DNA of 64,000 nucleotides from Oscillibacter sp. (GCF_028693505.1 NZ_JAQUVF010000003.1:29443-93442), one strand, 5' to 3'. Counted from the stretch's first letter, positions 31,352-42,128 are shown. Numbers and translations are program-made. The notes: generated from the letters alone by a model not told the origin.

Positions 31352-31999
31352 ATGGAATCCATTGCGGTTTTAACGGGGACGCCTGTGGACGCCCGCATGG
31401 GCGTGGAGTGTTTGGCGTCGGCAGGGCTTTCGGGCCTTGCCTATCCGCTATCGGACGATCCCCGGCGGCAAACGGCATTTCAAATTTCCTCCCAGACGGA
31501 AAAGAACGCCGTGGTGCGGGGCGTTCTGGAAAATGCCAGGGCTCGGGGCTGCCGCAGCGCCTTTGTATATTGTAACTCCCTCTCCTCCGCGGTGGACTTT
31601 CCGCCTCTGGCGGCGGAGACGGAGATGCACATTGTGACCCCGCTGGACGTCTATCGGAAGCTGGCGCCCCAATACCGGCGTCTGGGTATCCTTGCCGCCA
31701 ACGCCCAGGGGCTTTCCGGCATTGAGCGCACGCTGTTTGTTGCAAACCCGGCGCTGGAAATGCTGGGCGCCTGCGCCCTGCCGGTGGTTTTATCCATTGA
31801 GGCGGGGGAGGAGCCTTCGTCGCTGGTGCTGCGCCATCAGCTGCCGCAGCTTGCGGAGTGGTTTCGGCTTTGTGGGATGGAGGCCCTGATTCTGGGCTGC
31901 ACCCATTTCCCCTATCTGAAGGCTGCGCTGGCCCAGCGGACAAGCCTGCCGCTGATCGATCCGGCGGAGGAGATGATCCGGCTTTTGCTGAACGCATAA
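31352..31999 (+). CDS. Aspartate/glutamate racemase superfamily protein
   Basis: 215 residues. The two catalytic cysteines of PLP-independent racemases are visible: VYCNSLSSAV (first) and ILGCTHFPYL (second, the GCTHFPYL signature). The N-terminus (IAVLTGTPVDARMG) differs from MurI, so it may act on another substrate than the cell-wall D-glutamate supply. GGGGAGGCGC supports 31352; an ATG at 31334 in the yitT stop is less likely. Co-transcribed with yitT. Confidence 0.8.
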   Translation: MESIAVLTGTPVDARMGVECLASAGLSGLAYPLSDDPRRQTAFQISSQTEKNAVVRGVLENARARGCRSAFVYCNSLSSAVDFPPLAAETEMHIVTPLDVYRKLAPQYRRLGILAANAQGLSGIERTLFVANPALEMLGACALPVVLSIEAGEEPSSLVLRHQLPQLAEWFRLCGMEALILGCTHFPYLKAALAQRTSLPLIDPAEEMIRLLLNA

Positions 32000-32001
32000 T
32001 A

Positions 32002-32040
32002 ACGCCCCCTGATGCAAAGCATCAGGGGGCGTCTTGTTTT
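32002..32040. terminator. Bidirectional terminator
   Basis: ACGCCCCCTGATGC / GCATCAGGGGGCGT with loop AAA, then CTTGTTTTT. Between the racemase and the convergent ABC operon. Confidence 0.9.
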
Positions 32041-32834
32041 TAGGAAAGCAGCAGTTTGTCGTCGGCTTCGTCGCTTCCGCTGACTTTGCCGAACAGCTCC
32101 AGCAGCTGGGGAACCGTCAGCTTTTTCTTCTCCTCGCCGGACACATCGATCACGATCCGCCCGTCGTACAGCATAATGAGCCGGTTGCCGTGGGCAATGG
32201 CGTCCTTCATGTTGTGGGTGACCATCATGGTGGTGAGGTGATTTTCCGCCACAATGCGGTCAGACAGCTCCAAAACCTTTGCCGCGGTCTTGGGGTCCAG
32301 CGCGGCGGTGTGCTCATCCAGCAGCAGCAGCTTGGGCTTTTTCAGGGAGGCCATCAGCAGCGTCAGCGCCTGCCGCTGCCCGCCGGAAAGCAGGCCCACC
32401 TTGCTGGTGAGGCGGCTCTCGAGGCCCAAATCCAGATTTTGCAGCATCTGCTGATATTGCTCCTTCTCCGCCTTGGTGATGCCCCAGCCAAGCCCTCGAG
32501 ACTGACCCCGGCGAGCGGCCAGCGCCAGATTTTCCACGATCTGCATGGTGGGCGCGGTGCCCATCATGGGGTCTTGAAACACGCGGCCGATGAAGGCCGC
32601 CCGCCTGTATTCCGGCAGACGGGTCACATCCGTTCCGCCAATGGAGATGGTGCCCGCGTCCACGGTCCACACCCCCGCCACGGCGTTGAGCATGGTGGAT
32701 TTTCCTGCGCCGTTTCCGCCGATCACCGTGCAGAAATCACCCTCGTTCAGCGTCAGATTCACGCCGCGCAGAGCCTGCTTTTCATTCACCGTGCCGGCGT
32801 TGAAGGTTTTAAAGATTTCTTTGATCTCAAGCAT
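32040..32834 (-). CDS. ABC importer ATP-binding protein (second trpXYZ-like system)
   Basis: 264-residue ABC ATPase: Walker A GGNGAGKST, Q-loop GRVFQDPMMG, signature LSGGQRQALTLLMA, Walker B LLLLDEHTAALDPKT, H-loop MVTHNMKDAIAHG. It resembles the TrpZ-type protein at 26242 in order of motifs and length. AGGAGG sits 8 bases before ATG 32834; its start overlaps the permease stop by 8 bases, the same overlap as in the first operon. Substrate unknown. Confidence 0.9.
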   Translation of the reverse strand: MLEIKEIFKTFNAGTVNEKQALRGVNLTLNEGDFCTVIGGNGAGKSTMLNAVAGVWTVDAGTISIGGTDVTRLPEYRRAAFIGRVFQDPMMGTAPTMQIVENLALAARRGQSRGLGWGITKAEKEQYQQMLQNLDLGLESRLTSKVGLLSGGQRQALTLLMASLKKPKLLLLDEHTAALDPKTAAKVLELSDRIVAENHLTTMMVTHNMKDAIAHGNRLIMLYDGRIVIDVSGEEKKKLTVPQLLELFGKVSGSDEADDKLLLS

Positions 32835-33798
32835 TGCGCGCACCTCCTGCCGTGGCTTCCGTATGGGCGGGTTTTACCTTGACATGGACATATTTTCCTC
32901 TCCAGTAGGGCACGGCCAAAAACAGGCCCACCACGGTGGCGGAGAGCAGCTTGAGGTAGTTGGAGTTCAGGCCCATGGACAAGACGGCCTGAATGACGAT
33001 GTAGTACAAAATGGCGCCCACGGAGACAGCCAGTAGGCAAAGACCGAAGTTGCGGAAGAACTTGCCGAAAATGACCTCGCCGATGATGACGGCGGCAAGG
33101 CCGATGACGATGGCGCCGCGGCCCATGTTGATGTCGGCATAGCTCTGGTACTGGGCCAGCAGCGCGCCGGAGAGCGCCACCAGACCGTTGGAGATCATCA
33201 GCCCCAGGACCTTCGTGAAATCGGTGTTGATGCCCTGTGCCCGCGCCATGTTGGCGTTGGAGCCGGTGGCCCGCAAGGAACAGCCCAGCTCCGTGCCGAA
33301 AAACCAGTACAGCAGCAAAATGATGACGGCCGTGAAAAGGCCCACCACAAAGATGGGATGCTGCCAGAAGGGCCGGTTCCCCTTAGCCACGTCCTGCACA
33401 AAGCGCAGCGAGACCAGCAGGCGGTCAAGAGATTCCTTGCTGGTGACGTTGATGGACACGTTGGCCTTCATGCTCATGATGGCGAGGTTGACGGACCAGA
33501 GACCCAGCTGGGTGAGGATTCCGGCGAGGATGGCGGGAATGCCGCAGAAGGTGTGCAGCAAGCCGGTGACCATGCCCGCCAGCATCCCCAGCGCCACGGC
33601 GGCCAGCATGGCAAGCCAGATGTTGACGCCGCTTGAAAAGAGAACCACAAAAATGGCGCCGCCGGTACAGAAGGAACCGTCCACGGTCAGATCGGCGATG
33701 TCCAGCAGCTTGTAGGTGATGTACACGCCGATGGCCATGACGCCCCAGACCAGTCCCTGAGAAATGGCACCGGGAAGTGCGTTGATGAAATCCAGCAT
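32827..33798 (-). CDS. ABC importer permease (second trpXYZ-like system)
   Basis: 323 residues, eight to ten membrane helices, same family as the permease at 25311: ALPGAISQGLVWGVMAIGVY, YKLLDIADLTVDGSFCTGGA, GIPAILAGILTQLGLWSVN, CSLRATGSNANMARAQGINT, VIIGEVIFGKF. It carries a longer loop around residues 120-150 than its paralogue. Start at 33798, after AGGGGGAAA. It lies downstream of its binding-protein gene across a hairpin. Confidence 0.88.
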   Translation of the reverse strand: MLDFINALPGAISQGLVWGVMAIGVYITYKLLDIADLTVDGSFCTGGAIFVVLFSSGVNIWLAMLAAVALGMLAGMVTGLLHTFCGIPAILAGILTQLGLWSVNLAIMSMKANVSINVTSKESLDRLLVSLRFVQDVAKGNRPFWQHPIFVVGLFTAVIILLLYWFFGTELGCSLRATGSNANMARAQGINTDFTKVLGLMISNGLVALSGALLAQYQSYADINMGRGAIVIGLAAVIIGEVIFGKFFRNFGLCLLAVSVGAILYYIVIQAVLSMGLNSNYLKLLSATVVGLFLAVPYWRGKYVHVKVKPAHTEATAGGARNA

Positions 33799-33853
33799 AA
33801 TCAAAGTTTCCCCCTCAAAAAAGGTTATAGACTTCAATAGTATAGCAAAAAGC

Positions 33854-33880
33854 GACGGAAAAGGAAAGCCTTTTTCCGTC
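33854..33880 (-). terminator. Hairpin between binding-protein and permease genes
   Basis: GACGGAAAAGG / CCTTTTTCCGTC arms with T-rich flanks on both strands (minus side ...CTTTTTGC). It can act as a partial terminator or mRNA stabiliser, so the binding protein is made in excess. Confidence 0.6.
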
Positions 33881-33911
33881 GTCTTTTGTTTTTTTATGGA
33901 GAAAGGGGCAA

Positions 33912-34901
33912 TTAGCCGATGGCTTCGTACCCGTCGGGCGGGGTGATGCCCAGCTCCGTGCAGATGTCCCCGTTGTACTTCTTCACAAACTGGGGAGCGT
34001 ACTCGATGGGCATTTCGGAGACATCAGCCTCACCGGTGAGGATCTTGGCGGCCATCTCGCCGGTGGCGACGCCCAGATCGTAATAGCTGATGGAGAGCGT
34101 GGCCACGCCGCAGCCCTTGGCAATGCCTTCCTCGCCGCAGAACACGGGGATGCCGTTGGGACGGCAGATGTTATCCACAACGCCGGTGTTGGAGGCCACG
34201 GTATTGTCGGTGGGGACATAGATGATCTCGCTGTTGTTGACGGCATTTTGCGTCACAGAGGCGATATCATTGGAGTCGGAGAAGGGATACTGGGCGCAGG
34301 TGTAGCCCAGCTTTTCAAGCTCCGACTGCACGGTATCCACCTGATACTGGCTGTTGGCCTCGGCGGAGCAGTAGAGAAGGCCCACGGTCTTGGCGTCCGG
34401 GAACCACTCCTTGATCATGGCCGCCTGCTGGTCCAGCGGGGCAAGGTCCGAGGTGCCGGAGACGTTGGTGCCCACCGTGCCAGTGAAGTCCTTGATGCCC
34501 AGCGCCACGCCGTATTCCGTGACGGAGGTGCCCAGAATGGGGATGTCGGCGGTGGCGGCGACGGAGGCCTGCAAGGCGGGGGTGGCGTTGGCCATGATGA
34601 GGTCCACGCCGGAGGAAGCGAAGCCGTTGGCAATGGTGGCGCAGGTGGCGGGGTCACCGGCGGCATTCTGGAGATCGAACTCCACGGCGTCGCCCAGCTT
34701 TTCCTTCAATGCATCCTGAAAACCCTGCGTCGCGGCGTCCAGCGCCTCGTGGGTCACCAGTTGGCAGATGCCGACCTTGTAGGTCTTGGCAGGCGCGTCG
34801 GTCTTTCCGGTTTCGGCGGCTTCCTTCGTGCCGCCGCAGGCGGCCAGACTCAGCGCCATGGCGCCAGCCAAAAGGGATGCAAGCAACTTCTTTTTCATCA
34901 T
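33912..34901 (-). CDS. ABC importer substrate-binding lipoprotein (second trpXYZ-like system)
   Basis: 329 residues with a lipoprotein signal (LLAGAMALSLAACGG) and the ABC_sub_bind fold: YKVGICQLVTHEALDAATQG, ASSGVDLIMANATPALQA, ILGTSVTEYG, TVGLLYCSAEANSQYQVDT, IIYVPTDNTVAS, SISYYDLGVATG. A paralogue of the TrpX-type protein at 24185. No T-box precedes it, so it probably serves another amino acid or signal. The tandem ATG start follows AAGGAG by 6 bases. Confidence 0.88.
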   Translation of the reverse strand: MMKKKLLASLLAGAMALSLAACGGTKEAAETGKTDAPAKTYKVGICQLVTHEALDAATQGFQDALKEKLGDAVEFDLQNAAGDPATCATIANGFASSGVDLIMANATPALQASVAATADIPILGTSVTEYGVALGIKDFTGTVGTNVSGTSDLAPLDQQAAMIKEWFPDAKTVGLLYCSAEANSQYQVDTVQSELEKLGYTCAQYPFSDSNDIASVTQNAVNNSEIIYVPTDNTVASNTGVVDNICRPNGIPVFCGEEGIAKGCGVATLSISYYDLGVATGEMAAKILTGEADVSEMPIEYAPQFVKKYNGDICTELGITPPDGYEAIG

Positions 34902-35009
34902 CAAACTCTCCTTGTGATTGAAGTGCGCGAAACGCTTCATAAAAATGGGGCGGGACATCAGACGCGCCGGAGGACTGTGCACCCGGCGGTTCTTTCAATC
35001 CACTTTTAC

Positions 35010-35038
35010 AACATACAGCTTTAAAGGGGTAAAGTCAA
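35010..35038 (-). promoter_or_regulatory. Promoter of the second ABC importer
   Basis: Minus strand: TTGACT (35033-35038), 17-bp spacer, TATGTT (35010-35015), about 110 bases before the start codon; the leader has no T-box motif. Confidence 0.65.
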
Positions 35039-35094
35039 TCGTCAATTTTTACAAAATATATCCAGCGTATTGCTCGTCCGGACGCCATTTTTAA

Positions 35095-37047
<1,953 letters not shown>

Positions 37048-37072
37048 GACTGCGCGCGGAAAGGACGCAAAC

Positions 37073-38146
37073 GTGAATCGTTTTCAAAAAATTGCCGCCC
37101 AGTTGAAGGCTTGGAATCTGGACGCGCTGCTGCTGACGGGAGAGGCCAACCGCTTTTACGCCTCCGGATTCCACTCCGCCGGAGGGGACGGCGCGGCGCT
37201 CATCACGGAAAAGAACGCATATTATTTTACGGATTCCCGGTATACGGAGGCCGCCCGGCGGCAGATACAGGGGGCGGAGCTGCGGGAGATCGGCCACGGC
37301 CGCGGATACGCCGAGCTGGTATCGGAGGTGGTCTCCCAGCAGCAGATCGGCCGCATGGGCTTTGAGGATGGCTGTATGACCGTGCGGGAGTACGAGCACT
37401 ACCATAAGGTCCTCCTTTGCGATCTTACCCCGGCGACAGAGCTTTTGATGCGCCTGCGCTCGGTGAAGGACGCCGGGGAGCTGGAGGCCATGACGGCGGC
37501 CCAGCGGATCGCGGAGCGGGCCTTGGCGGATATTTTAGAGGAGATCCGCCCCGGCGTCACGGAAAAAGAGCTGGCGGGCCGCTTGCAGTATCTCATGCTG
37601 CACTACGGCGCGTCGGACATGTCCTTTGACCCCATCGTGGTCTCCGGCCCCAACGGCAGCCTGCCCCACGGCGTTCCCTCTGAGCGGCCCATCGGGCAGG
37701 GGGAGTTCGTCACCATGGATTTTGGCTGCGTGTATCACGGCTACTGCTCGGACATGACCCGGACGGTGGCGGTGGGGTATGCCACGGAGGAGATGGAAAA
37801 GGTATATCAAACGGTCCTTTGCGCCCAGCAGGCCGGGATACACGCAGCACGGGCCGGCGTGACCGGGCGGGAGGTGGACGGGGCCGCCCGGGCGGTGATC
37901 GACGCCGCCGGATACGGGGCCTTTTTCGGCCACAGCTTTGGCCACGGCGTGGGCGTGGAGATCCACGAAGCCCCCAACGCCTCCCCCATGAATGAAAAAC
38001 CCCTGCCCGCCGGCGCGGTCATCTCCGCGGAGCCGGGCGTGTATCTGCCGGGGAAGCTGGGCGTTCGGATCGAGGACGTGATCGTGCTGACGGAGGACGG
38101 CTGCCGGAACCTCACAAAGGCGCCGAAGGATTTGCTGATTTTGTAA
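37073..38146 (+). CDS. M24-family Xaa-Pro peptidase
   Basis: 357 residues, aminopeptidase P / prolidase-like, GTG start after GGAAAGGA. The N-terminal creatinase-like domain (LLLTGEANRFYASGF, YYFTDSRYTEAA) precedes the metallopeptidase domain with all five metal ligands: MDFGC (Asp), YCSDMTRT (Asp), FGHSFGHGVG (His), SAEPGVY (Glu), VRIEDV (Glu). It would cleave Xaa-Pro bonds in cytoplasmic peptides. Probably co-transcribed with pyrG. Confidence 0.92.
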   Translation: MNRFQKIAAQLKAWNLDALLLTGEANRFYASGFHSAGGDGAALITEKNAYYFTDSRYTEAARRQIQGAELREIGHGRGYAELVSEVVSQQQIGRMGFEDGCMTVREYEHYHKVLLCDLTPATELLMRLRSVKDAGELEAMTAAQRIAERALADILEEIRPGVTEKELAGRLQYLMLHYGASDMSFDPIVVSGPNGSLPHGVPSERPIGQGEFVTMDFGCVYHGYCSDMTRTVAVGYATEEMEKVYQTVLCAQQAGIHAARAGVTGREVDGAARAVIDAAGYGAFFGHSFGHGVGVEIHEAPNASPMNEKPLPAGAVISAEPGVYLPGKLGVRIEDVIVLTEDGCRNLTKAPKDLLIL

Positions 38147-38175
38147 AATTCGGGGAGAAACAAAAAAATTTCTAA

Positions 38176-38212
38176 AAGTGTGTGGAAGCAATCGTTTCCG
38201 CACACTTTTTTT
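38176..38212 (+). terminator. Terminator after the M24 peptidase gene
   Basis: GTGTGTGGAAGC / GTTTCCGCACAC (one G-T pair) around AATC, followed by TTTTTTT. Confidence 0.85.
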
Positions 38213-38225
38213 CCAAACACGCCCG

Positions 38226-38254
38226 TTGACAAAGGGGGGGCGGAACGGCATAAT
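38226..38254 (+). promoter_or_regulatory. Promoter of the pyrophosphatase gene
   Basis: TTGACA (38226-38231), 17-bp spacer, CATAAT (38249-38254). Confidence 0.75.
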
Positions 38255-38290
38255 CAGACTATCAGACATTCCAAAGGAGAAAACGTTACT

Positions 38291-39904
38291 ATGGATACCG
38301 TCTATATCACCGGACACCGCAACCCTGACACAGACTCCATTGTCTCCGCCATGGCCTATGCGGCGCTGAAAAACGCGCTGGGGGACCGGCAGTACAGAGC
38401 CGCCCGTCTGGGTCAGATCAGCGACGAGACCCAAACCGTATTGAACCAATTTGACTTTCAGCCGCCCAAGATCATCGGCGATGTGCGCACACAGGTCAAG
38501 GACCTGGATTACGATACGCCGCCCACCCTGTCCGCTACCGCCACCATCAGCCGCGGCTGGCAGGTGATGCAGGCGGATAAAATCTCCGCCATTCCGGTCG
38601 CCAACGAGGACGGCACGCTCTACGGAATGCTTTCCGCCGGGGACGTTGCCAACTATGACATGACCTCCGTCCGGGACCCCCGGGTGGCCAACATCCCCGT
38701 TTACAACCTGCTCTCCGTGCTGGAGGCGCAAATCCTCAACGAGAGCAGCGAGCTGTGGGAGGAGGTCTCCGGCGCGGTGACCATCGCGCTGCCCGCGGGC
38801 CGGGAAAACCTGCTGTTTTCCGGCCGGAATACCATCGTGGTGTGCGGCGACCAGCCGGATATGATCCGCCGGGCGCTGGAGATGGAGGCCAACTGCGTAC
38901 TGGTTTGTCAGGCGGAGGTCTCTCACGAGCTGCTGGAGCTGGGCAAAAAGACCTGCATCATCTCCACGCCTTACGATCCTTACCGCGCCGTGCGCCTCAT
39001 CCACCACGCCCAGCCCATCAGCAGAATCTGCAAAAAGCAGGACATGGTGTGCTTCCATCTGGACGACTATGTGGACGACGTGCAAAACACCGTGCTGGAA
39101 AGCCGGTTCCGGTCCTACCCCATTCTGGATGAGAATGAGCGGGTGGTGGGAACGCTCTCCCGCTTCCATTTGCTGCGCCCCCGCCGCAAGCGGGTGATCC
39201 TGATGGACCACAACGAGCGGGCCCAGTCCGTCAACGGGCTGGAGCAGGCGGAAATTCTGGAGATCGTGGACCACCACCGTCTGGCGGATATCGAGACGAA
39301 AAACCCCATCTATGTCCGGAACGAGCCGGTGGGGAGCACCACCACCATCGTGGGCGGGATGTATCAGGAAAAGGGGCTGATGCCCACTGCCAAGATGGCC
39401 GGCTTGATGGCCGCCGCCATCGTGTCCGACACGGTGATGTTCAAGTCGCCCACCTGCACCAAGCGGGATGTCGACATGGCAAACCGGATGGCCCGCATCG
39501 CCAATGTCTCGCTGGAGGAGCTGGGCACCGCCATTTTCTCCGCCACCAGCAGCGACGACAAAACCGTGGAAGCCATGCTGCGCACGGACTATAAAGAGTT
39601 CCACATTGCCGGACACGATCTGGCCGTCAGCCAAATCACCTGCATGGACTCCGAGCGGCTGCTGGGCCGGAAGGAGGAATTCCTTGCGGCTATGGGCACC
39701 GTCCGGAAGGAGCGCCACTTCAACACCGTGGTTTTGATGATTACCGACGTGCTGCTGGAGGGGACGCAGCTGCTGTTTGTGGGGGACGAGGACACCATTC
39801 GGCAGGCGTTCAACATCCGGGGCGCGGAAAACTGTGCGTTTTTGCCCAAAATCATGTCGCGGAAAAAGCAGGTCATTCCCATGCTGTCCGCCCTGTGGGG
39901 CTGA
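38291..39904 (+). CDS. CBS/DRTGG-regulated manganese-dependent inorganic pyrophosphatase
   Basis: 537 residues. A family II pyrophosphatase split by a regulatory insert. N-terminal DHH part: VYITGHRNPDTDSIVSAMAY. Insert: CBS pair and DRTGG-like domain from about residue 65 to 300 (LSATATISRGWQVMQADKIS, IPVANEDGTLYGMLSAGD, ENLLFSGRNTIVVCGD). Then the second part with ILMDHNE, EIVDHHRL and the DHHA2 domain (RKEEFLAAMGTVRKER). CBS domains of this family bind adenine nucleotides that inhibit or activate. AAAGGAG lies upstream. Cytoplasmic; hydrolyses PPi. Confidence 0.92.
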   Translation: MDTVYITGHRNPDTDSIVSAMAYAALKNALGDRQYRAARLGQISDETQTVLNQFDFQPPKIIGDVRTQVKDLDYDTPPTLSATATISRGWQVMQADKISAIPVANEDGTLYGMLSAGDVANYDMTSVRDPRVANIPVYNLLSVLEAQILNESSELWEEVSGAVTIALPAGRENLLFSGRNTIVVCGDQPDMIRRALEMEANCVLVCQAEVSHELLELGKKTCIISTPYDPYRAVRLIHHAQPISRICKKQDMVCFHLDDYVDDVQNTVLESRFRSYPILDENERVVGTLSRFHLLRPRRKRVILMDHNERAQSVNGLEQAEILEIVDHHRLADIETKNPIYVRNEPVGSTTTIVGGMYQEKGLMPTAKMAGLMAAAIVSDTVMFKSPTCTKRDVDMANRMARIANVSLEELGTAIFSATSSDDKTVEAMLRTDYKEFHIAGHDLAVSQITCMDSERLLGRKEEFLAAMGTVRKERHFNTVVLMITDVLLEGTQLLFVGDEDTIRQAFNIRGAENCAFLPKIMSRKKQVIPMLSALWG

Positions 39905-39940
39905 GAAAGCGCCAAATGGCCCGATAAGAATATTGCGAAA

Positions 39941-39977
39941 AGCGGCAGCCATGATGCTTCATGGCTGCCGCTTTTTG
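39941..39977 (+). terminator. Terminator of the pyrophosphatase gene
   Basis: AGCGGCAGCCATGA / TCATGGCTGCCGCT with loop TGCT, then TTTTTG. Confidence 0.9.
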
Positions 39978-40574
39978 TCCATAGGGGCGGATGAGTTGGC
40001 GGTAGTCCGCCAAAAGGGCTTCAAACCCCCCGTTCTTTTTCGTCTTGCCGAAAGATTGCACATCCGTAAGGCGGCTTCGCCGCCTTACGGATGTGGCATA
40101 CCCCTTGCGGGTAGAACGCGCCGTTTGATCGGTGTAAGAAAAAGGCGCTTTGGACACACCCCACCGCAAAGCCTTGCGGCGGGGACCTCGTGTCCGCGTG
40201 GGGCTTTTGCGCAGCATGAATTTGCAGCCCTTAAGCGCCAAGTTTGATGCCGGAAAAAGGCAAAGCCAGAGAGCGTTGGGATGCCCCCTGCGTCTCTTTT
40301 CGCTGCCGCTGGCTTAATTTTAACCCGCGAGCGGCAGCGGCGCAGAAGCAGAGACGATGCGATTTTCTGCGCCAGACTTTCGCAAATGAGTAGTTTCGCG
40401 TCTATTGGATGCACCAAAGGTTTGCGAAAGACAAAACCCCCAAGCGCTTTTCTTTTGTACCGTGCACGGCACGTTTTCTTTGCACAAGAGCAAAGAAAAT
40501 GTGGGGTGCATTCCCATACTGCAAAGCAGTACCCCCCCACGCCGATGGCGGGGTGCAAATGGCTCCCCGGCTCT
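39978..40574. other. 600-bp non-coding region rich in inverted repeats
   Basis: Only overlapping, unsupported frames are present. Structures include a perfect 17-bp stem with a TTC loop at 40059-40095 (CACATCCGTAAGGCGGC arm), TTTTCTTTGC/GCAAAGAAAA at 40474-40499, CCGTGCACGG at about 40460, and ACTGCAAAGCAGT at about 40518. Purpose unknown; it could be REP-like repeats, a decayed element or a structured RNA. It lies between convergent transcription units. Confidence 0.45.
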
Positions 40575-40655
40575 TTATTTCAAAAGCGCCTTGCCCAGCA
40601 GCTCCAGCAGGGCGGTCAAATCCTCCGGCGTGAGCACCGGCGTTTTTCCCTCCAT
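40575..40655 (-). CDS. Possible 26-codon ORF at the end of the ABC exporter operon
   Basis: An ATG frame 11 bases after the permease stop encodes a short amphipathic helix-like peptide (MEGKTPVLTPEDLTALLELL then GKALLK). The pattern of hydrophobic residues and GC-rich third positions fits coding sequence, but there is no clear ribosome site. It could be a small membrane-associated subunit or chance. Confidence 0.35.
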   Translation of the reverse strand: MEGKTPVLTPEDLTALLELLGKALLK

Positions 40656-40666
40656 GGCGGCGCGCC

Positions 40667-41275
40667 TCAGCGCTGCCGGCGGCCATACAGCCACACGGAC
40701 AGCGGCAGGGACACCAGCGTGAGGACAACCGCCAAAAGGGGCAGTCCCAGCAGCGCCACATCTCGGTAGGCGGTGAGAAAGTTTGCGCCCGAGTCGGAGA
40801 TGGAGCCGATGGTCCCGGCGCTGGCACAGACCAGAAAGATGAGGAAGAACATGGCGAGCCGCCCCTTCTCCACACCGAAGCGGAACATCAGCGGCAGAGT
40901 GATGGAGAGAATGCACACGCCGCTGCAAACGGACACCAACAGGACAATGGGGGAGAAGGCACCAAAATACGGGAAGATGCTCAGCAGCAGCTGGACCACT
41001 GCGGACAGACCCGCCGCCGCCAGAATGCACAGCCAGCCAAAGGCGTATTTGCCCAGCACCACGTCCCGGCGGGAGTAGGGCATCATAGCCGTCATCTGGT
41101 CCCATCGGCTCCGCTCGTCGTAGGCCATGGCAGTATAGGGCAGCATGGCGGCGTATACCACGGCGAAGGCGTTGTTAAAGGAGCTGGGAATCGCGGACAT
41201 GATGAGGATGAACAGCAGAAAAAATTTCAGCTGCTTTCCGATGACGTAACAATCCTTTAAAACCAATGCCCTCAT
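40667..41275 (-). CDS. ABC-2 type transporter permease
   Basis: 202 residues with about six membrane helices, resembling the ABC-2 permeases found beside YtrA-type GntR regulators (MRALVLKDCYVIGKQLKFFL, AMLPYTAMAYDERSRWDQMT, MPYSRRDVVLGKYAFGW). Starts in the stop of the ATPase gene (ATGA, 4-base overlap). It would export an unknown compound, perhaps an antimicrobial or lipid. Confidence 0.85.
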   Translation of the reverse strand: MRALVLKDCYVIGKQLKFFLLFILIMSAIPSSFNNAFAVVYAAMLPYTAMAYDERSRWDQMTAMMPYSRRDVVLGKYAFGWLCILAAAGLSAVVQLLLSIFPYFGAFSPIVLLVSVCSGVCILSITLPLMFRFGVEKGRLAMFFLIFLVCASAGTIGSISDSGANFLTAYRDVALLGLPLLAVVLTLVSLPLSVWLYGRRQR

Positions 41276-42126
41276 GACGCTCTGCCTCCTTTTACGGTAA
41301 AGAGAATGATATCTTCCAGCGTGGGCTTTTCCAGCGTCAGGCTGTCCGGCACGTCAGCGCGCCGCACCAGCGCCCGGACGCCGCCAAGTCCGCTTGCCTC
41401 CCGGCCCACCACCGCCTCCCGCAGGAGACTGTCCGCCTGCTCCGCCGTGCCCACAAAGATGCCGTATTTCTCCAGCAGCGCGTCCTTTTCCTCGCAAAAC
41501 AGCAGCCGTCCCTGGTGGAGAAACGCAATGTAGTCGCAAAGCTTTTCAAGGTCCGAGAGAATGTGGGAGGAGATGAGGATGGAGTGGTCCTCCTCCCGGG
41601 TAAACTCGTTAAACAGCTCCAGTACCTCGTCCCGGACGATGGGGTCCAGCCCGGAGGTGGCTTCGTCCAAAATGAGCAGTCGCGGCTGGTGACTCAGTGC
41701 CACGGCGATGGCCAGCTTCATTTTCATGCCCCGGGAAAAATCCTTAAAGGCTTTATTTGGCGGCAGGGCAAAGCGGTCCAGATAAGCGTCGTAGCAGGCT
41801 CCGTCCCAGCGGCGATAGGTTTTGGCCATGATTTTTCCCACCTGCGCGGCGCTGAGCACCTCCGGGAAATAGGCCTCGTCCAGCACCACGCCCACGTCCT
41901 CCTTCACCGCCAGAAACTCCGGTGAGGCGGTGTCCACGCCCAGCACCGCGGCAAAGCCGCTGTCGGGCCGCAGAGCATTCATCAAAAGACGGATGGTGGT
42001 GGATTTTCCGGCCCCGTTTTCACCGGCCAGTCCGCAGATGGTGCCGCGGGGCACCGTCAGGCACAGGTCCTCAATGGAAAAGGAGCCGAAGGATTTGCAA
42101 ATATGCGAAAGCTCGATGGCGTTCAT
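41272..42126 (-). CDS. ABC exporter ATP-binding protein
   Basis: 284-residue ABC ATPase: Walker A GENGAGKSTT, Q-loop-region VGVVLDEAYFP, signature FSRGMKMKLAIAVAL (an LSGGQ variant common in this exporter class), Walker B LLILDEATSGLDPI, H-loop ISSHILSDLEKL, and a C-terminal extension. AGGAGG is 7 bases before ATG 42126; a second ATG at 42132 overlaps the gntR stop. It pairs with the ABC-2 permease. Confidence 0.9.
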   Translation of the reverse strand: MNAIELSHICKSFGSFSIEDLCLTVPRGTICGLAGENGAGKSTTIRLLMNALRPDSGFAAVLGVDTASPEFLAVKEDVGVVLDEAYFPEVLSAAQVGKIMAKTYRRWDGACYDAYLDRFALPPNKAFKDFSRGMKMKLAIAVALSHQPRLLILDEATSGLDPIVRDEVLELFNEFTREEDHSILISSHILSDLEKLCDYIAFLHQGRLLFCEEKDALLEKYGIFVGTAEQADSLLREAVVGREASGLGGVRALVRRADVPDSLTLEKPTLEDIILFTVKGGRAS

Positions 42127-42128
42127 GG

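Noticed and set aside
31352..31999. Call as MurI glutamate racemase
   Set aside because: Both cysteines are present, but the N-terminal DSGxGG motif of MurI is missing, so only the superfamily is assigned.
37535..39952. 805-codon minus-strand frame
   Set aside because: Runs antisense across the M24 peptidase and pyrophosphatase, crossing a terminator and promoter; no protein features.
40059..40095. Long stem-loop as a transposon end or CRISPR repeat
   Set aside because: Single occurrence, no spacers, no transposase or cas genes in the window.
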